Shown: positions 15,781 through 24,265 of the stretch, piece by piece
Numbering within the stretch: position 1 is the stretch's first letter
Layout: the number at the start of each line of letters is the position of its first letter
Origin: Lichenicoccus sp964247695
GTDB taxonomy: Bacteria; Pseudomonadota; Alphaproteobacteria; Acetobacterales; Acetobacteraceae
Direction: 5' to 3'
DNA: 64,000 bases
Assembly: GCA_964247695.1 (NCBI GenBank)
Contig: CAXTVI010000010.1
Coordinates: 35,492 to 99,491 of the forward strand
The notes under the pieces: generated by a model
Told to the model about the DNA's origin: nothing
Seen by the model: the letters and a program-made list of their open reading frames with translations, nothing else
The model's database searches: none
Program-made: the position numbers and the translations under genes

Positions 15781-17147
15781 ATGACTGTTGGTATCGAGCT
15801 CGGCGAGGCCGGTGCCGCAATCGCGGTCCTCGACCTGGAGGAGCTGCTCTCGACGCGCATGCTGGTGCAGGGCAACTCCGGTTCCGGCAAGTCGCACCTG
15901 CTGCGCCGCCTGCTCGAACAGAGCGCCGCTTGGGTGCAGCCCGGCGAAGTGTCCGACGAGGCGCGGCGCACGTGTCTCGCCGCGATGACCAACCTGATGT
16001 GTCNNNNNNNNNNNNNNNNNNNNNNNNNNNNNNNNNNNNNNNNNNNNNNNNNNNNNNNNNNNNNNNNNNNNNNNNNNNNNNNNNNNNNNNNNNNNNNNNN
16101 NNNGTGTCCGACGAGGCGCGGCGCACGTGTCTCGCCGCGATGACCAACCTGATGTGTCGCGGCCGCAAGCGCGGGCTCGGCGGCGTGATCGCCACCCAGC
16201 GTCTTGCCAAGCTGGCCAAGAACGTCGCCGCCGAGGCCTCGAACTTCCTGATGGGGCGCACCTTCCTCGATATCGACATGGCGCGCGCCGCCGACCTGCT
16301 CGGCGTGGAGCGGCGCCAGGCGGAGGCGTTCCGCGACCTGCCGCGCGGCGAGTTCATGGCGCTGGGACCGGCGCTGTCGCGGCGTCCGGTGCAGGTCCGG
16401 ATCGGCGCCGTCCAGACCGCGAGCCGCGCCGCCGGGCCCTCGCTGCTGCCGCTGCCGACGCAGACCGCGGCCGATCCGCACGCCCTGCTGCTGAGCCCGG
16501 TGCCCGAGCGGGAGGCCGCGCTGCGGCAGGCCCGGCGTCCGCCGTCGCCGCCGCCCGATATCCTGGCACAGCTCGCCGCCCACGCGGCCGCCGGTCCCGC
16601 CATGCCGGAGGCGGCGGGCGGGCAGCCTGCCGATGATGCGGCGCTGACGCAGCGCAGGCACCATGTGCATGCGCTGCTGCTGGCGATGCTGGACGAGCCG
16701 GAGGCGCCGTTCCGGCCGGTGCCGGTGCTGTTCCAGGACTTCCTGGTCCGCTGCCGCATCGACGGGCTCGGCCGTGACGCGCTCGACCTGCCGCGGTTCC
16801 GGGCCGCGCTGGCGACCGCGCGCTCCGGCATCGATCGCGAAGCGGCCGGGAGCGAGGCGTGGGCGCAGGCCGAGGAGATCGGCCGCACGTTGCCGGAGGA
16901 CGTGCGCGGCGTTTTCCTGCTGGTGGCGCGTGCCGCCCGCGAGGGGCTGCCCTGCCCCGGAGACGACGCGATCGCGCGCGCCTACGGCACCCATTCGCTC
17001 TCGCGCGCCCGTCGGCAACTGCTCTACCTGGAGGAGTTGGACGTCATCGTGCTGCGAAACGATGCGGGTGGGCGTCGGATCGCCGCGGTGTCCGGTGCCG
17101 GCTGGGAAACCGCACCCGGCGAGGCCGGCGCCGTGCAGACCACTTGA
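15781..17147 (+). CDS. HerA-like (DUF87/DUF853-type) ATPase, interrupted by scaffold gap
   Basis: The N-terminal part (15781-15948, 56 residues) carries a Walker A motif, QGNSGSGKSHLLRRLL. The C-terminal part, read from 16104 onwards, has VIATQRLAKLAKNVAAEASN and FLMGRTFLDIDMARAADLLG, typical of HerA-type P-loop ATPases. A 100-N gap lies between them, and 55 bp is duplicated exactly on both sides (15949-16003 and 16104-16158). Neither piece shows the middle of the domain, including the Walker B strand expected before GEVSDEARR, so about 100 residues are likely missing from the assembly. If the 55-bp ends are merged, the frame stays open (403 residues). Function (ATP-driven DNA or envelope process) is unassigned. 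Confidence 0.75.
16004..16103. other. Assembly gap (100 Ns)
   Basis: A run of exactly 100 undetermined bases. The 55 bases before it (15949-16003) are identical to the 55 bases after it (16104-16158). This pattern is typical of two contig ends that overlap by one k-mer but were scaffolded instead of merged. The gap lies within the HerA-like ATPase gene. Confidence 0.99.
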
Positions 17148-17292
17148 GGCCCATCAGCGCGACTGTGCAAATGCAAAAAAAGTCGTTACACCTGCCGATG
17201 TTCGTGATCTACGCGGTGGTCATGGATGAACGCACCGCGTCTCCGCCTTACCCTGCAGGACCCGGCAGGCCTGCAGCCGGAAGCTCCGGCTG

Positions 17293-18135
17293 ATGCGCAA
17301 CGGCATCAACTTCATCTCCGGCCTGCCGCGATCGGGCTCGACGCTGCTGGCCGCCCTGCTGCGCCAGAACCCCGCGCTGCACGCCAACATCACCAGCCCG
17401 GTCAGCTCGATGCTGGGCGCGATGCTGGCCGAGATGAGTGCCGGGCACGAGGGCTCGGTGTTCTTCGACGAGGCGCAGCGCATCGCGGTGCTGCGCGGCC
17501 TGTTCGGCAGCTACTACCAAGCGATCGCGCCGACCCGGATGGTGTTCGACACCAGCCGCGGCTGGACCACGCGGCTCGACCTGCTGGCCAGGCTGTTCCC
17601 GGATGCAAAGGTGATCTGCTGCGTGCGGCCGATCCCGTGGATCATCGACAGCGTCGAGCGGGTGGTGCGTCGCAACCCGTACGAGCTGTCGAAGATCTTC
17701 GGCTTCGAGCAGGGCGGCACGGTGTATTCGCGCGCCGACGGCCTGATGAGCCCGTCGGGCATGATCGGCTTCGCGCTGAATGCGCTGAAGCAGGCGATGC
17801 ACGGCGAGCAGGCCGGCCGGCTGCTGCTGCTGCCGTACGACACGCTGGTGGGCCATCCGGCGGCCTCGATGGCGGCGATCTACGAGTTCCTCGACATCTC
17901 CGCATTCAGGCACGATTTCGAGGATGTGCAGCTCGACACCAGCGACTTCGATGCACGTCTCGGCAGCCCGGGACTGCACGAGGTCCGCCCGCAGGTCCGC
18001 GCCAAGGCGCGCCGGACGATCCTGCCGCCCGACCTGTGGGAGCGCTACGAGCGCACCACGATCTGGCGCATGCCCGAGTTCAACACGACCCGGGTCCCGG
18101 TCGCGCTGCCGGGTGTCGGAGAGACACTGGCCTAG
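17293..18135 (+). CDS. Sulfotransferase family protein
   Basis: This 280-residue PAPS-dependent sulfotransferase homologue has the 5'-phosphosulfate loop GLPRSGSTLLAALL at residues 10-23. The 3'-phosphate region VICCVRPIPWIIDSVERVVRR (Arg, Ser) and LLPYDTLVGHPAASMAAIYEFLDI near the C-terminus also match. It would transfer sulfate from PAPS to a carbohydrate, lipid or tyrosine acceptor. The ATG at 17293 was chosen; a 6-bp-stem hairpin (GCCGGA 17276-17281, TCCGGC 17285-17290) ends 2 nt before it and may mask the start. The next gene, the Hint-glycosyltransferase fusion, begins 39 bp downstream in the same direction, and a second, unrelated-looking sulfotransferase lies beyond it. This supports a role in sulfating a glycan. 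Confidence 0.85.
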   Translation: MRNGINFISGLPRSGSTLLAALLRQNPALHANITSPVSSMLGAMLAEMSAGHEGSVFFDEAQRIAVLRGLFGSYYQAIAPTRMVFDTSRGWTTRLDLLARLFPDAKVICCVRPIPWIIDSVERVVRRNPYELSKIFGFEQGGTVYSRADGLMSPSGMIGFALNALKQAMHGEQAGRLLLLPYDTLVGHPAASMAAIYEFLDISAFRHDFEDVQLDTSDFDARLGSPGLHEVRPQVRAKARRTILPPDLWERYERTTIWRMPEFNTTRVPVALPGVGETLA

Positions 18136-18174
18136 CGTCTGTCGTCGCCGGTCCATCCGGTAGAGGAAGTAACA

Positions 18175-21100
18175 GTGGGCATCTACAGCTTTTCAGGCGC
18201 ACCGGTCTTCGTGACCGTCACCACCGCGGGTATCTACGACATCAATGCTTTCGGCGCGCAGGGTGGATCGAGCGACGCGGGGAACGGATACGCCGGCGCC
18301 GGCAAGGGTGCCGAGGAGGACGGCAGCGTCATCCTGGTGGCCGGTGAACAGCTGGAGATCGTAGTCGGCGGAGCCGGCGCCGTCGGCACCGCCACCTCTT
18401 CGGGCGGCGGGGGTGGCGGCGGCACCTTCGTGTTCGCCAACACCGGTCCCAGCGGGAGCTTCGTGCCTCTGCTGGTCGCGGGCGGCGGTGGCGGCGGTTA
18501 CCGGAGCGCGGGAAGCGACGGTATTGTGGCGGGCAGCGGCACTGGCTCCGGGGGAGCCGCCGGGAACCAGACATGGGCCGGCGGTGGCGGCGCCGGTGTC
18601 AACGGCGCCGGCGCCGAAGGCAGCGGCGCCTACTACGACGGCGGCGGCGGTGCGAGCCTGGCCGGCGGATTTACCGGTGGTGCGGGTTCTTCCTATGATG
18701 CCGGCGCCTCCGGTGCCGGCGGCTTCGGCGGCGGTGGCGGCGGCGGCGCGGACGACGGCGGCGGCGGCGGCGGCGGCGGCTACTCTGGCGGGTCGGGTGG
18801 CTATAACGCGGGCGGTGGCGGCGGCACGTCCTACGATGTCGGCGCTCCGGCCCTCGCTCATACGGCAGCGGGCGTGCAATCCGGCGACGGCAGTCTCGCG
18901 ATCACGCCGGACGTCGCCTGCTACGTCACCGGCACGCTGATCCTGACTGCTGCTGGCGAGCGTCCGGTCGAGACGCTTGCGATCGGCGACATCGTCGTCA
19001 CCGTGTCCGGCGTGCATCGCCCGGTGAAGTGGCTCGGCCGGCGGTCCTATGCCGGGCGGTTCCTCGCGGCGAACCCGGGCGTGCAGCCGATCCGGTTCCG
19101 CGCCGGATCGCTGGGCGAGGGTCTGCCGCGCCGCGACCTGCTGGTGTCGCCCGAGCATGCGATGGGCCTGGATGGCGTGCTGGTGCCGGCGCGCTGCCTG
19201 GTCGATGACAGCAGCATCGTGCAGGAGCGGGACCTGCAGCGGGTGGATTACGTGCATGTCGAGCTCGACAGCCACGACCTGATCCTGGCAGAGGGTGCGG
19301 CGTCCGAAACCTTCATCGACGACAGCAGCCGCGGCATGTTCCGCAACGTGGCCGACTACCACGCGCGCTATCCCGACGCGCCGGTCGCTTCACGGACCTC
19401 CTGCCTGCCGCGGCTGGAGCGGGGTCCGGCACTGGACGCGCTGCGCCGCCGGCTGGCCGGGCAGGCGGCGGCGCCAGGTCCGATGGAAGGCCGGCTCGAC
19501 ACCGTGGACGAGGATCGCATCACCGGCTGGGCGCGCAACGTCGAGGCGCCCGGATACCGGATCCGGCTGCGTGTGCGCGTCAACGGCGCGATCCTGGGCG
19601 AGGTGCTGGCCGACAGCTTCCGGCACGACCTGCTCGCGGCACGCGGCGGCGACGGATGTTTCGCGTTCAGCCTGGCGGTGCCGGGCGGCCTGTCAGGCGC
19701 GCTGCGCCATGTGGTCATTGTCGAACGCGCTTCGGACGGTATGCTGCTGGACGGCAGCGGTGTCGTGCGCGAGGCCCTGGTATCGCCTGATCTGCACATG
19801 CTGCCGGCGATTGGCTCGAACGGCATGCGCGGCATGCTGGACCAGTGCACCCGCGAGCGGATCACCGGCTGGGCGTGTGCGCCAGGCAGCGACACGCCGG
19901 AGGCGCTGCAGATCCTGGACAACGGCATCCTGCTCGCGCGGGTGCTGGCGAACGAGCCGCGCGGCGACCTTGCAGTTGCGGGCATCGGCACCGGCCGGCA
20001 CGGCTTCGACCTGCTGATCCCCGGCGGCCTGTCGCCCCTGAGGCGCCACGTGATCGACATCCGGCGCGAGAGCGACGGCGCCCGCTTGCCCGGCGCGCCG
20101 CTGGCGATCGAGCCGGCCGGGATGTTCGGCGCCGGGCTGGAAGCGGCCGTGGCTGCCGCGGTGGCCGCACTCGCACCAGGCGAGCAACAGGAGCAGGCGC
20201 TTGCCTTCCTGCAGGGGCAGGCGGAACGGCTGCAGCAGGAGCGGGCAGACCACGATGCCGACCGGAGCACGCGCGAGGCAGCCCGGCGTCAGCTCCGGCG
20301 CTGGGGCGGCGCGCCGGCGAACACGGTGCGCCGCGCGCTTGTCGTGGACAGCACGTTGCCGAGGCCTGGCCATAGCGGCGGCGACAACGCGATCCTGTCG
20401 CACATCGCCGCCCTGCAGCGTCTCGGCCATGCCGTCAGCTTCGTGGCCGCCGACGAGATGCAGGCCGACGCTTCGGCGCTGGAGGCGAGCGGGGTCAAGG
20501 TCTTCGGGCTGCCGTTCTATGCTACCGCAGCGGACGTGCTGCGCCGCCAGTCCGGCTGCTTCGACGTCGTGTATCTGCATCGCGGACAGATTGGCGCCCG
20601 GTTCAGCCCGCTGGTGCGCCAGTACGCCCCACAGGCCCGGCTGCTCTACAGCGTAGCCGATCTGGGCCATCTGCGGCTGGCAAGGCAGGCCGACCTGCTG
20701 GACGATCCCACCCTGCGCGCGGCGAGCCGCACGGCGCGGTCGATGGAACGCGCGGCGGCGGCGGCGGCCGATGCGGTGCTCACGCACTCGCACCCCGAGG
20801 CAGCCATGCTGCGGCGGCTGGTGCCGGCGGCGCGCGTATTCTGCATCCCCTGGTCGGTGACGCCACAACCGTCACGTCCCGCCTTCTCCAGGCGCCACGG
20901 GGTCGCGTTCATCGGCTATTTCGGCCATGCGCCGAACGCCGATGCCGCGATCTGGCTTGCCGAGACCGTGATGCCGCTGGTCTGGCAGCGTCGTCCGGAC
21001 CTGGAGTGCGTGCTTGCCGGCCGGGCGATGCCCGATGCCGTGCTGAGGCTGGCGCGCCCGGGTGTCGTGGTGCTCGGCGAGGTGGCCGACCTGCGGACGG

Positions 21101-21483
21101 TGTATGATCGGGTCCGCCTGACGGTGGCGCCGTTGCGCTTCGGCGCCGGGGTGAAGAGCAAGGTGCTGGAGAGCTTCGCCGCCGGCTTGCCCTGCGTGAT
21201 GACGCCGGTGGCGGCCGAGGGGATCGTCCTCGACCCGGGCCTGCAGCCGCTGGTCGGCCGTTCGCCGGACGACCTGGCCGAGCGGATCGTCCGGCTGCAT
21301 GACGATCGCGCCGTCAATCGCGCACTGGCGGCGCTGGGCGTGTCCTTGATCCGCTCGAATCATGACGAGGCGGGCGTCGCGCGAGCCCTGCAGGCGGCCA
21401 TCGCAGGGGAGACGAGGCTACTGCCGCTGCGGCAGGCGGGAGCGGTTCAGGCGGCGAGGGCGGTTTCGTCGTCGGCGGCGTAG
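18175..21483 (+). CDS. Glycine-rich / Hint / beta-repeat / glycosyltransferase fusion protein
   Basis: The 1102-residue protein combines four parts. Residues 1-240 form a glycine-rich domain resembling the ALK-type Gly_rich family (GGGGGGGTFVF, PLLVAGGGGGG). Residues 249-400 form a Hint_2-type domain beginning CYVTGTLILTAAGERPVETL, with the candidate Cys249 nucleophile, DLLVSPEHAMGLDGVLVPAR and the end ASETFIDDSSRGMF. Residues 437-530 and 551-640 are two related beta-rich repeats (RITGWA, then FAFSLAVPGGLSG or GFDLLIPGGLSP, then RRHVI). Residues 720-1090 form a GT-B, GT4-like glycosyltransferase with HSGGDNAILSHIAAL, FIGYFGHAPNADAA, APLRFGAGVKSKVLESFAAG. The start is GTG with GAGGAAG upstream. 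No signal peptide is seen. It overlaps the convergent sulfotransferase by 37 bp. Activity of the Hint domain is unproven. Confidence 0.88.
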   Translation: MGIYSFSGAPVFVTVTTAGIYDINAFGAQGGSSDAGNGYAGAGKGAEEDGSVILVAGEQLEIVVGGAGAVGTATSSGGGGGGGTFVFANTGPSGSFVPLLVAGGGGGGYRSAGSDGIVAGSGTGSGGAAGNQTWAGGGGAGVNGAGAEGSGAYYDGGGGASLAGGFTGGAGSSYDAGASGAGGFGGGGGGGADDGGGGGGGGYSGGSGGYNAGGGGGTSYDVGAPALAHTAAGVQSGDGSLAITPDVACYVTGTLILTAAGERPVETLAIGDIVVTVSGVHRPVKWLGRRSYAGRFLAANPGVQPIRFRAGSLGEGLPRRDLLVSPEHAMGLDGVLVPARCLVDDSSIVQERDLQRVDYVHVELDSHDLILAEGAASETFIDDSSRGMFRNVADYHARYPDAPVASRTSCLPRLERGPALDALRRRLAGQAAAPGPMEGRLDTVDEDRITGWARNVEAPGYRIRLRVRVNGAILGEVLADSFRHDLLAARGGDGCFAFSLAVPGGLSGALRHVVIVERASDGMLLDGSGVVREALVSPDLHMLPAIGSNGMRGMLDQCTRERITGWACAPGSDTPEALQILDNGILLARVLANEPRGDLAVAGIGTGRHGFDLLIPGGLSPLRRHVIDIRRESDGARLPGAPLAIEPAGMFGAGLEAAVAAAVAALAPGEQQEQALAFLQGQAERLQQERADHDADRSTREAARRQLRRWGGAPANTVRRALVVDSTLPRPGHSGGDNAILSHIAALQRLGHAVSFVAADEMQADASALEASGVKVFGLPFYATAADVLRRQSGCFDVVYLHRGQIGARFSPLVRQYAPQARLLYSVADLGHLRLARQADLLDDPTLRAASRTARSMERAAAAAADAVLTHSHPEAAMLRRLVPAARVFCIPWSVTPQPSRPAFSRRHGVAFIGYFGHAPNADAAIWLAETVMPLVWQRRPDLECVLAGRAMPDAVLRLARPGVVVLGEVADLRTVYDRVRLTVAPLRFGAGVKSKVLESFAAGLPCVMTPVAAEGIVLDPGLQPLVGRSPDDLAERIVRLHDDRAVNRALAALGVSLIRSNHDEAGVARALQAAIAGETRLLPLRQAGAVQAARAVSSSAA

Positions 21484-22589
21484 CCCAGGCTGCGGAAGAT
21501 CTCCGCGTGCGCGCCGGCAAGGCAGGCGTGGACCTCCGGATCGACCCCCTGGGTGCGTGGCGCGTAGTCCCTGACCTCGTCAAGATAAGCGGCGTACCCG
21601 GGCACGGCCGTGGCGTATTCCGGGATCGCCAGGGTGGCGTGGATGCGCCCGAGCACCGCGAGCGGCTGCCGGCGCAGCTCGTCATAGCCGACCTCGACGT
21701 AGCGGCCGGCCGGCAGCTCCGCCGCGTCGCGCAGCAGCCGGGTCATCAGCCGCGGGTAGACGTGCCGCACCAGGGCCTCGATGTCGGCGTCGGCTCTCCC
21801 GAGCGACAGCTCGCGCACCAGCGTCGCGAACATGCGCACAGACGACGCATGGACCTCGGCCGGGTGCCGATGGATGTGGATGAAGCGCGCCTCCGGCCAG
21901 ATCGCCCGCAGCATCGGGATGCGGGCGCTGTTGGCGGGATTGCGTATCAGCAGCGGCCGACCGGCGGCACGTGTCATCTTGCCGACATAGCCGCGCAGGC
22001 TCGTGATCCACCGCGCCAGCTCGCGCTGGCCGACGTCGTCGAGGAACACGCCGCGGTCGAACTCCTCGCGCAACCGGTGCGGAAAATACAGGCCGTGATT
22101 GCAGGACAGGGTGGAGAGGTTGGCCATCGCCAGCTCGTCCTCCTGCGGCAGGTCGGCGGCGAGCGCCACCGCATCGATCAGCCGGTTGCGCGGAAAGAAC
22201 TGCTCGACGAACGGCCGTGCGATCCGCGCGAGGCCGAGCGCCTCCGCCGGCAGGCCCACCGACATCGGTGACAGGATGCCGAATTCCGGCGAGCGGCTGA
22301 GCAGGTTGGCGAGATGGGTGGTGCCGGAACGCCAGTGGCCGACGATGAAAACCGGGGCTGGCAGCGCCTCGTCCCGCTCGTGCAGCGCGCAGACGGCGGC
22401 CTCGCCGAGCGTGAAGGGTAGCCGCAGCCCCGCCATCGCCACCGCGAGTGCCGCCACGGGCAGCCGGCGCGGTGCGACGCCCCCGCGCACCAGCAGCCGC
22501 CCGAGCGTCGGCAGGGTGGCACCGCAGAGCGGGTGGAACACGCGATGGGCACGCCCGCGGCCACGGGAGGACTGTTTCGGAAGCTGCAT
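21447..22589 (-). CDS. Sulfotransferase family protein (second, distinct)
   Basis: This 380-residue sulfotransferase homologue has the PAPS loop FIVGHWRSGTTHLANLLSRS and the conserved IRNPANSARIPMLRAIWPEARFIHIHRHP region (split in the family by a variable loop). The Arg/Ser 3'-phosphate contact is HRHPAEVHASSVRM, and the C-terminal part is VGYDELRRQPLAVLGRIHATL. It differs clearly from the sulfotransferase at 17.3 kb in length and loop sequence (GHWRSGTTHL versus GLPRSGSTLL). The ATG at 22589 was chosen; a longer frame to 22715 would overlap the adenosine deaminase gene by 61 bp. Its 3' end overlaps the Hint-glycosyltransferase gene on the other strand. The acceptor is unknown. Confidence 0.85.
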   Translation of the reverse strand: MQLPKQSSRGRGRAHRVFHPLCGATLPTLGRLLVRGGVAPRRLPVAALAVAMAGLRLPFTLGEAAVCALHERDEALPAPVFIVGHWRSGTTHLANLLSRSPEFGILSPMSVGLPAEALGLARIARPFVEQFFPRNRLIDAVALAADLPQEDELAMANLSTLSCNHGLYFPHRLREEFDRGVFLDDVGQRELARWITSLRGYVGKMTRAAGRPLLIRNPANSARIPMLRAIWPEARFIHIHRHPAEVHASSVRMFATLVRELSLGRADADIEALVRHVYPRLMTRLLRDAAELPAGRYVEVGYDELRRQPLAVLGRIHATLAIPEYATAVPGYAAYLDEVRDYAPRTQGVDPEVHACLAGAHAEIFRSLGYAADDETALAA

Positions 22590-22654
22590 GGCCTGCTCTA
22601 CGCAGGCAGCTTCATCCAGTTCTACAGCCTGATCTCTGAGCCCCCGGAGAGCGT

Positions 22655-24184
22655 TCAGAAGCGTTGCCGCATCAGCGTCTGCTCGAAGCCCGCGAACGCG
22701 GCCTCGAGCTGCCATTGCACGCGGGCCTTCTCGTCATGCGCCAGGAAGTCGGCGCAGCCTCCCGTGGCCGGCGTGCCCGGCACGGTGCCGGCGCAGGCGC
22801 CGTCCAGGCGGCCATCCGCGAGGGTCCACAGGCTGGCGCCGGGCAGGAACGAGTAGGTCAGCGAATTGCGCGAGAGCTGCTTCAGGTCGGCATAGTGCAG
22901 GTGGTACGTGGTGGTGGCGCGCAGGTATTCGTGCGTGAGGTCGATGCGCTCGACGCCCTCGTCGTCGGTGGACAGCACCAGCGGCACGCCGGCGGCGCGG
23001 TATGCCTCGAACGGATGCTCGTCGCCGCTGACGCCGAGGATCTGCGCGTTGCTGGTCAGGTTGATCTCGACCGCGACGTGCCGCCGCGCCATCTCGGCGA
23101 GCAGGCCGGGCGCGTCGTCCTCGTAGGTGATGTCGACGCCATGACCGATGCGTTTCGCACCCGCGATCTCGACGGCGTGGCGGATATGGAACCGCAGGTC
23201 GGCAGTCGGCACCAGCCCCTCGGTGAGCTCTCCGGCATGCAGGGTCAGCGGCACCGTCGGATACACCGAGCTCAGATAGCGGAAGGCGCGCATGTGCAGG
23301 TCGTAGTCGCGCAGCGCCACCGGGTCGTCCTCGGGCTCGACGATGTTGACGCCGAGGAAGCGCGGATCGCCGGTCACCAGTGCGTAGCTGTACGCCATCT
23401 GCGCGAACACCGCCGGCGGCGGCATGGCGCGCAGCACCTGCGTCAGGTAGCGGATGCGGACCGCGCAGCCGGGTTGCGCCTGCCGGGTGCCGCAATGGAG
23501 CACGGTGCGCATGCGCGCCTCGGCCTCGCTGATGCGGAGGCGCGCCTCGCGCACCAGGGCCGGCAGGCCGGGCCGGATCTCGTCCAGGTCGCGCGCGAAG
23601 TCCTCGCCGTGCCAGGGATGCGCGAGCCCCAGGCCGGCGGACTCGCGCATCAGCGGATAGTGCATGATCTCGAGATAGAGCACGTGATCGGAGGCGGCGC
23701 GGTTCGCCGCCTCGGCCAGCATCTCGCCGGCGCGCCCTTTCCCGGCGGCGTCGAACTTGCCGAACGTGCTGAAGAAATGGTCGTGTCCGGACCGGTCCGA
23801 CGGGCTCGCCAGGAAGTCGCGCATGGACAGCGCATCGATCTCGCCGTCGTTCAGGCCCGGCACGTGCGCCAGTGCATCGGCGGCGGGCACCATGGGCGGA
23901 TGGCAGGGTGCGGCAGCGAGCGCATGCGTCGCGGGATCAAGGCAGAGGCCGCCCTGGCTGGCCCACCCGAGATAGCTCTCGGCATAGATCGCCCCCGAGA
24001 GATGGTTGTGCAGGTCGGCACCTTTAGGCATCTCGCGCAGCAGCATGCGCAGCCGCGCCGGCTGGCTGGCCAGGCTGTCGAACAGGCGCGAAGCGTGTTG
24101 CGCGGCATCCTCGGCGGCGGCCGGACCGGCGACGAACAGCAACAGGCACAGGGAGAACGCGCGGAGGGCGAGGGGACGGATCAT
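22655..24184 (-). CDS. Exported adenosine deaminase (ADGF-like)
   Basis: The 509-residue protein has a signal peptide (residues 1-24, ending PAAAE) and an adenosine/AMP deaminase TIM barrel. The metal site is His59 and His61 in KGADLHNHLSG. LTLHAGELTEG holds the third ligand His and the catalytic Glu, RIGHGVDI follows, and LSTDDEGV carries the final Asp pair. The length, export and the SNAQILG segment place it nearer secreted ADGF/CECR1-type deaminases than the cytoplasmic 340-residue enzyme. It should turn extracellular or periplasmic adenosine into inosine for uptake, which pairs logically with the purine permease at 2.4-3.7 kb. It lies between rne and the second sulfotransferase on the same strand. 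Confidence 0.92.
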   Translation of the reverse strand: MIRPLALRAFSLCLLLFVAGPAAAEDAAQHASRLFDSLASQPARLRMLLREMPKGADLHNHLSGAIYAESYLGWASQGGLCLDPATHALAAAPCHPPMVPAADALAHVPGLNDGEIDALSMRDFLASPSDRSGHDHFFSTFGKFDAAGKGRAGEMLAEAANRAASDHVLYLEIMHYPLMRESAGLGLAHPWHGEDFARDLDEIRPGLPALVREARLRISEAEARMRTVLHCGTRQAQPGCAVRIRYLTQVLRAMPPPAVFAQMAYSYALVTGDPRFLGVNIVEPEDDPVALRDYDLHMRAFRYLSSVYPTVPLTLHAGELTEGLVPTADLRFHIRHAVEIAGAKRIGHGVDITYEDDAPGLLAEMARRHVAVEINLTSNAQILGVSGDEHPFEAYRAAGVPLVLSTDDEGVERIDLTHEYLRATTTYHLHYADLKQLSRNSLTYSFLPGASLWTLADGRLDGACAGTVPGTPATGGCADFLAHDEKARVQWQLEAAFAGFEQTLMRQRF

Positions 24185-24223
24185 CCGGCGATGGTGGAGG
24201 AGCCGTCCGCGCCTCGCAACCAG

Positions 24224-24253
24224 GCCTCCTCCGGCGGCTACGCCGGAGGAGGC
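24224..24253 (-). terminator. Strong hairpin downstream of rne
   Basis: A perfect 13-bp stem (24224-24236 with 24241-24253) and a 4-base GCTA loop begins 12 bases after the rne stop on the minus strand. There is no T tract on the following side, so it is either a rho-independent terminator of the GC-only kind or a 3'-protective hairpin. It also separates rne from the adenosine deaminase gene. Confidence 0.6.
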
Positions 24254-24265
24254 AGGGTCAGGAGA

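Noticed and set aside
14322..17018. Open frame of 898 residues on the minus strand running through the N gap
   Set aside because: It depends on translating Ns, lies antisense to the flavoprotein and ATPase genes, and shows no domain.
18405..18830. GGC-rich repeats in the fusion gene considered as a microsatellite or CRISPR-like repeat
   Set aside because: They encode the glycine-rich domain in frame, with irregular units and no spacers.
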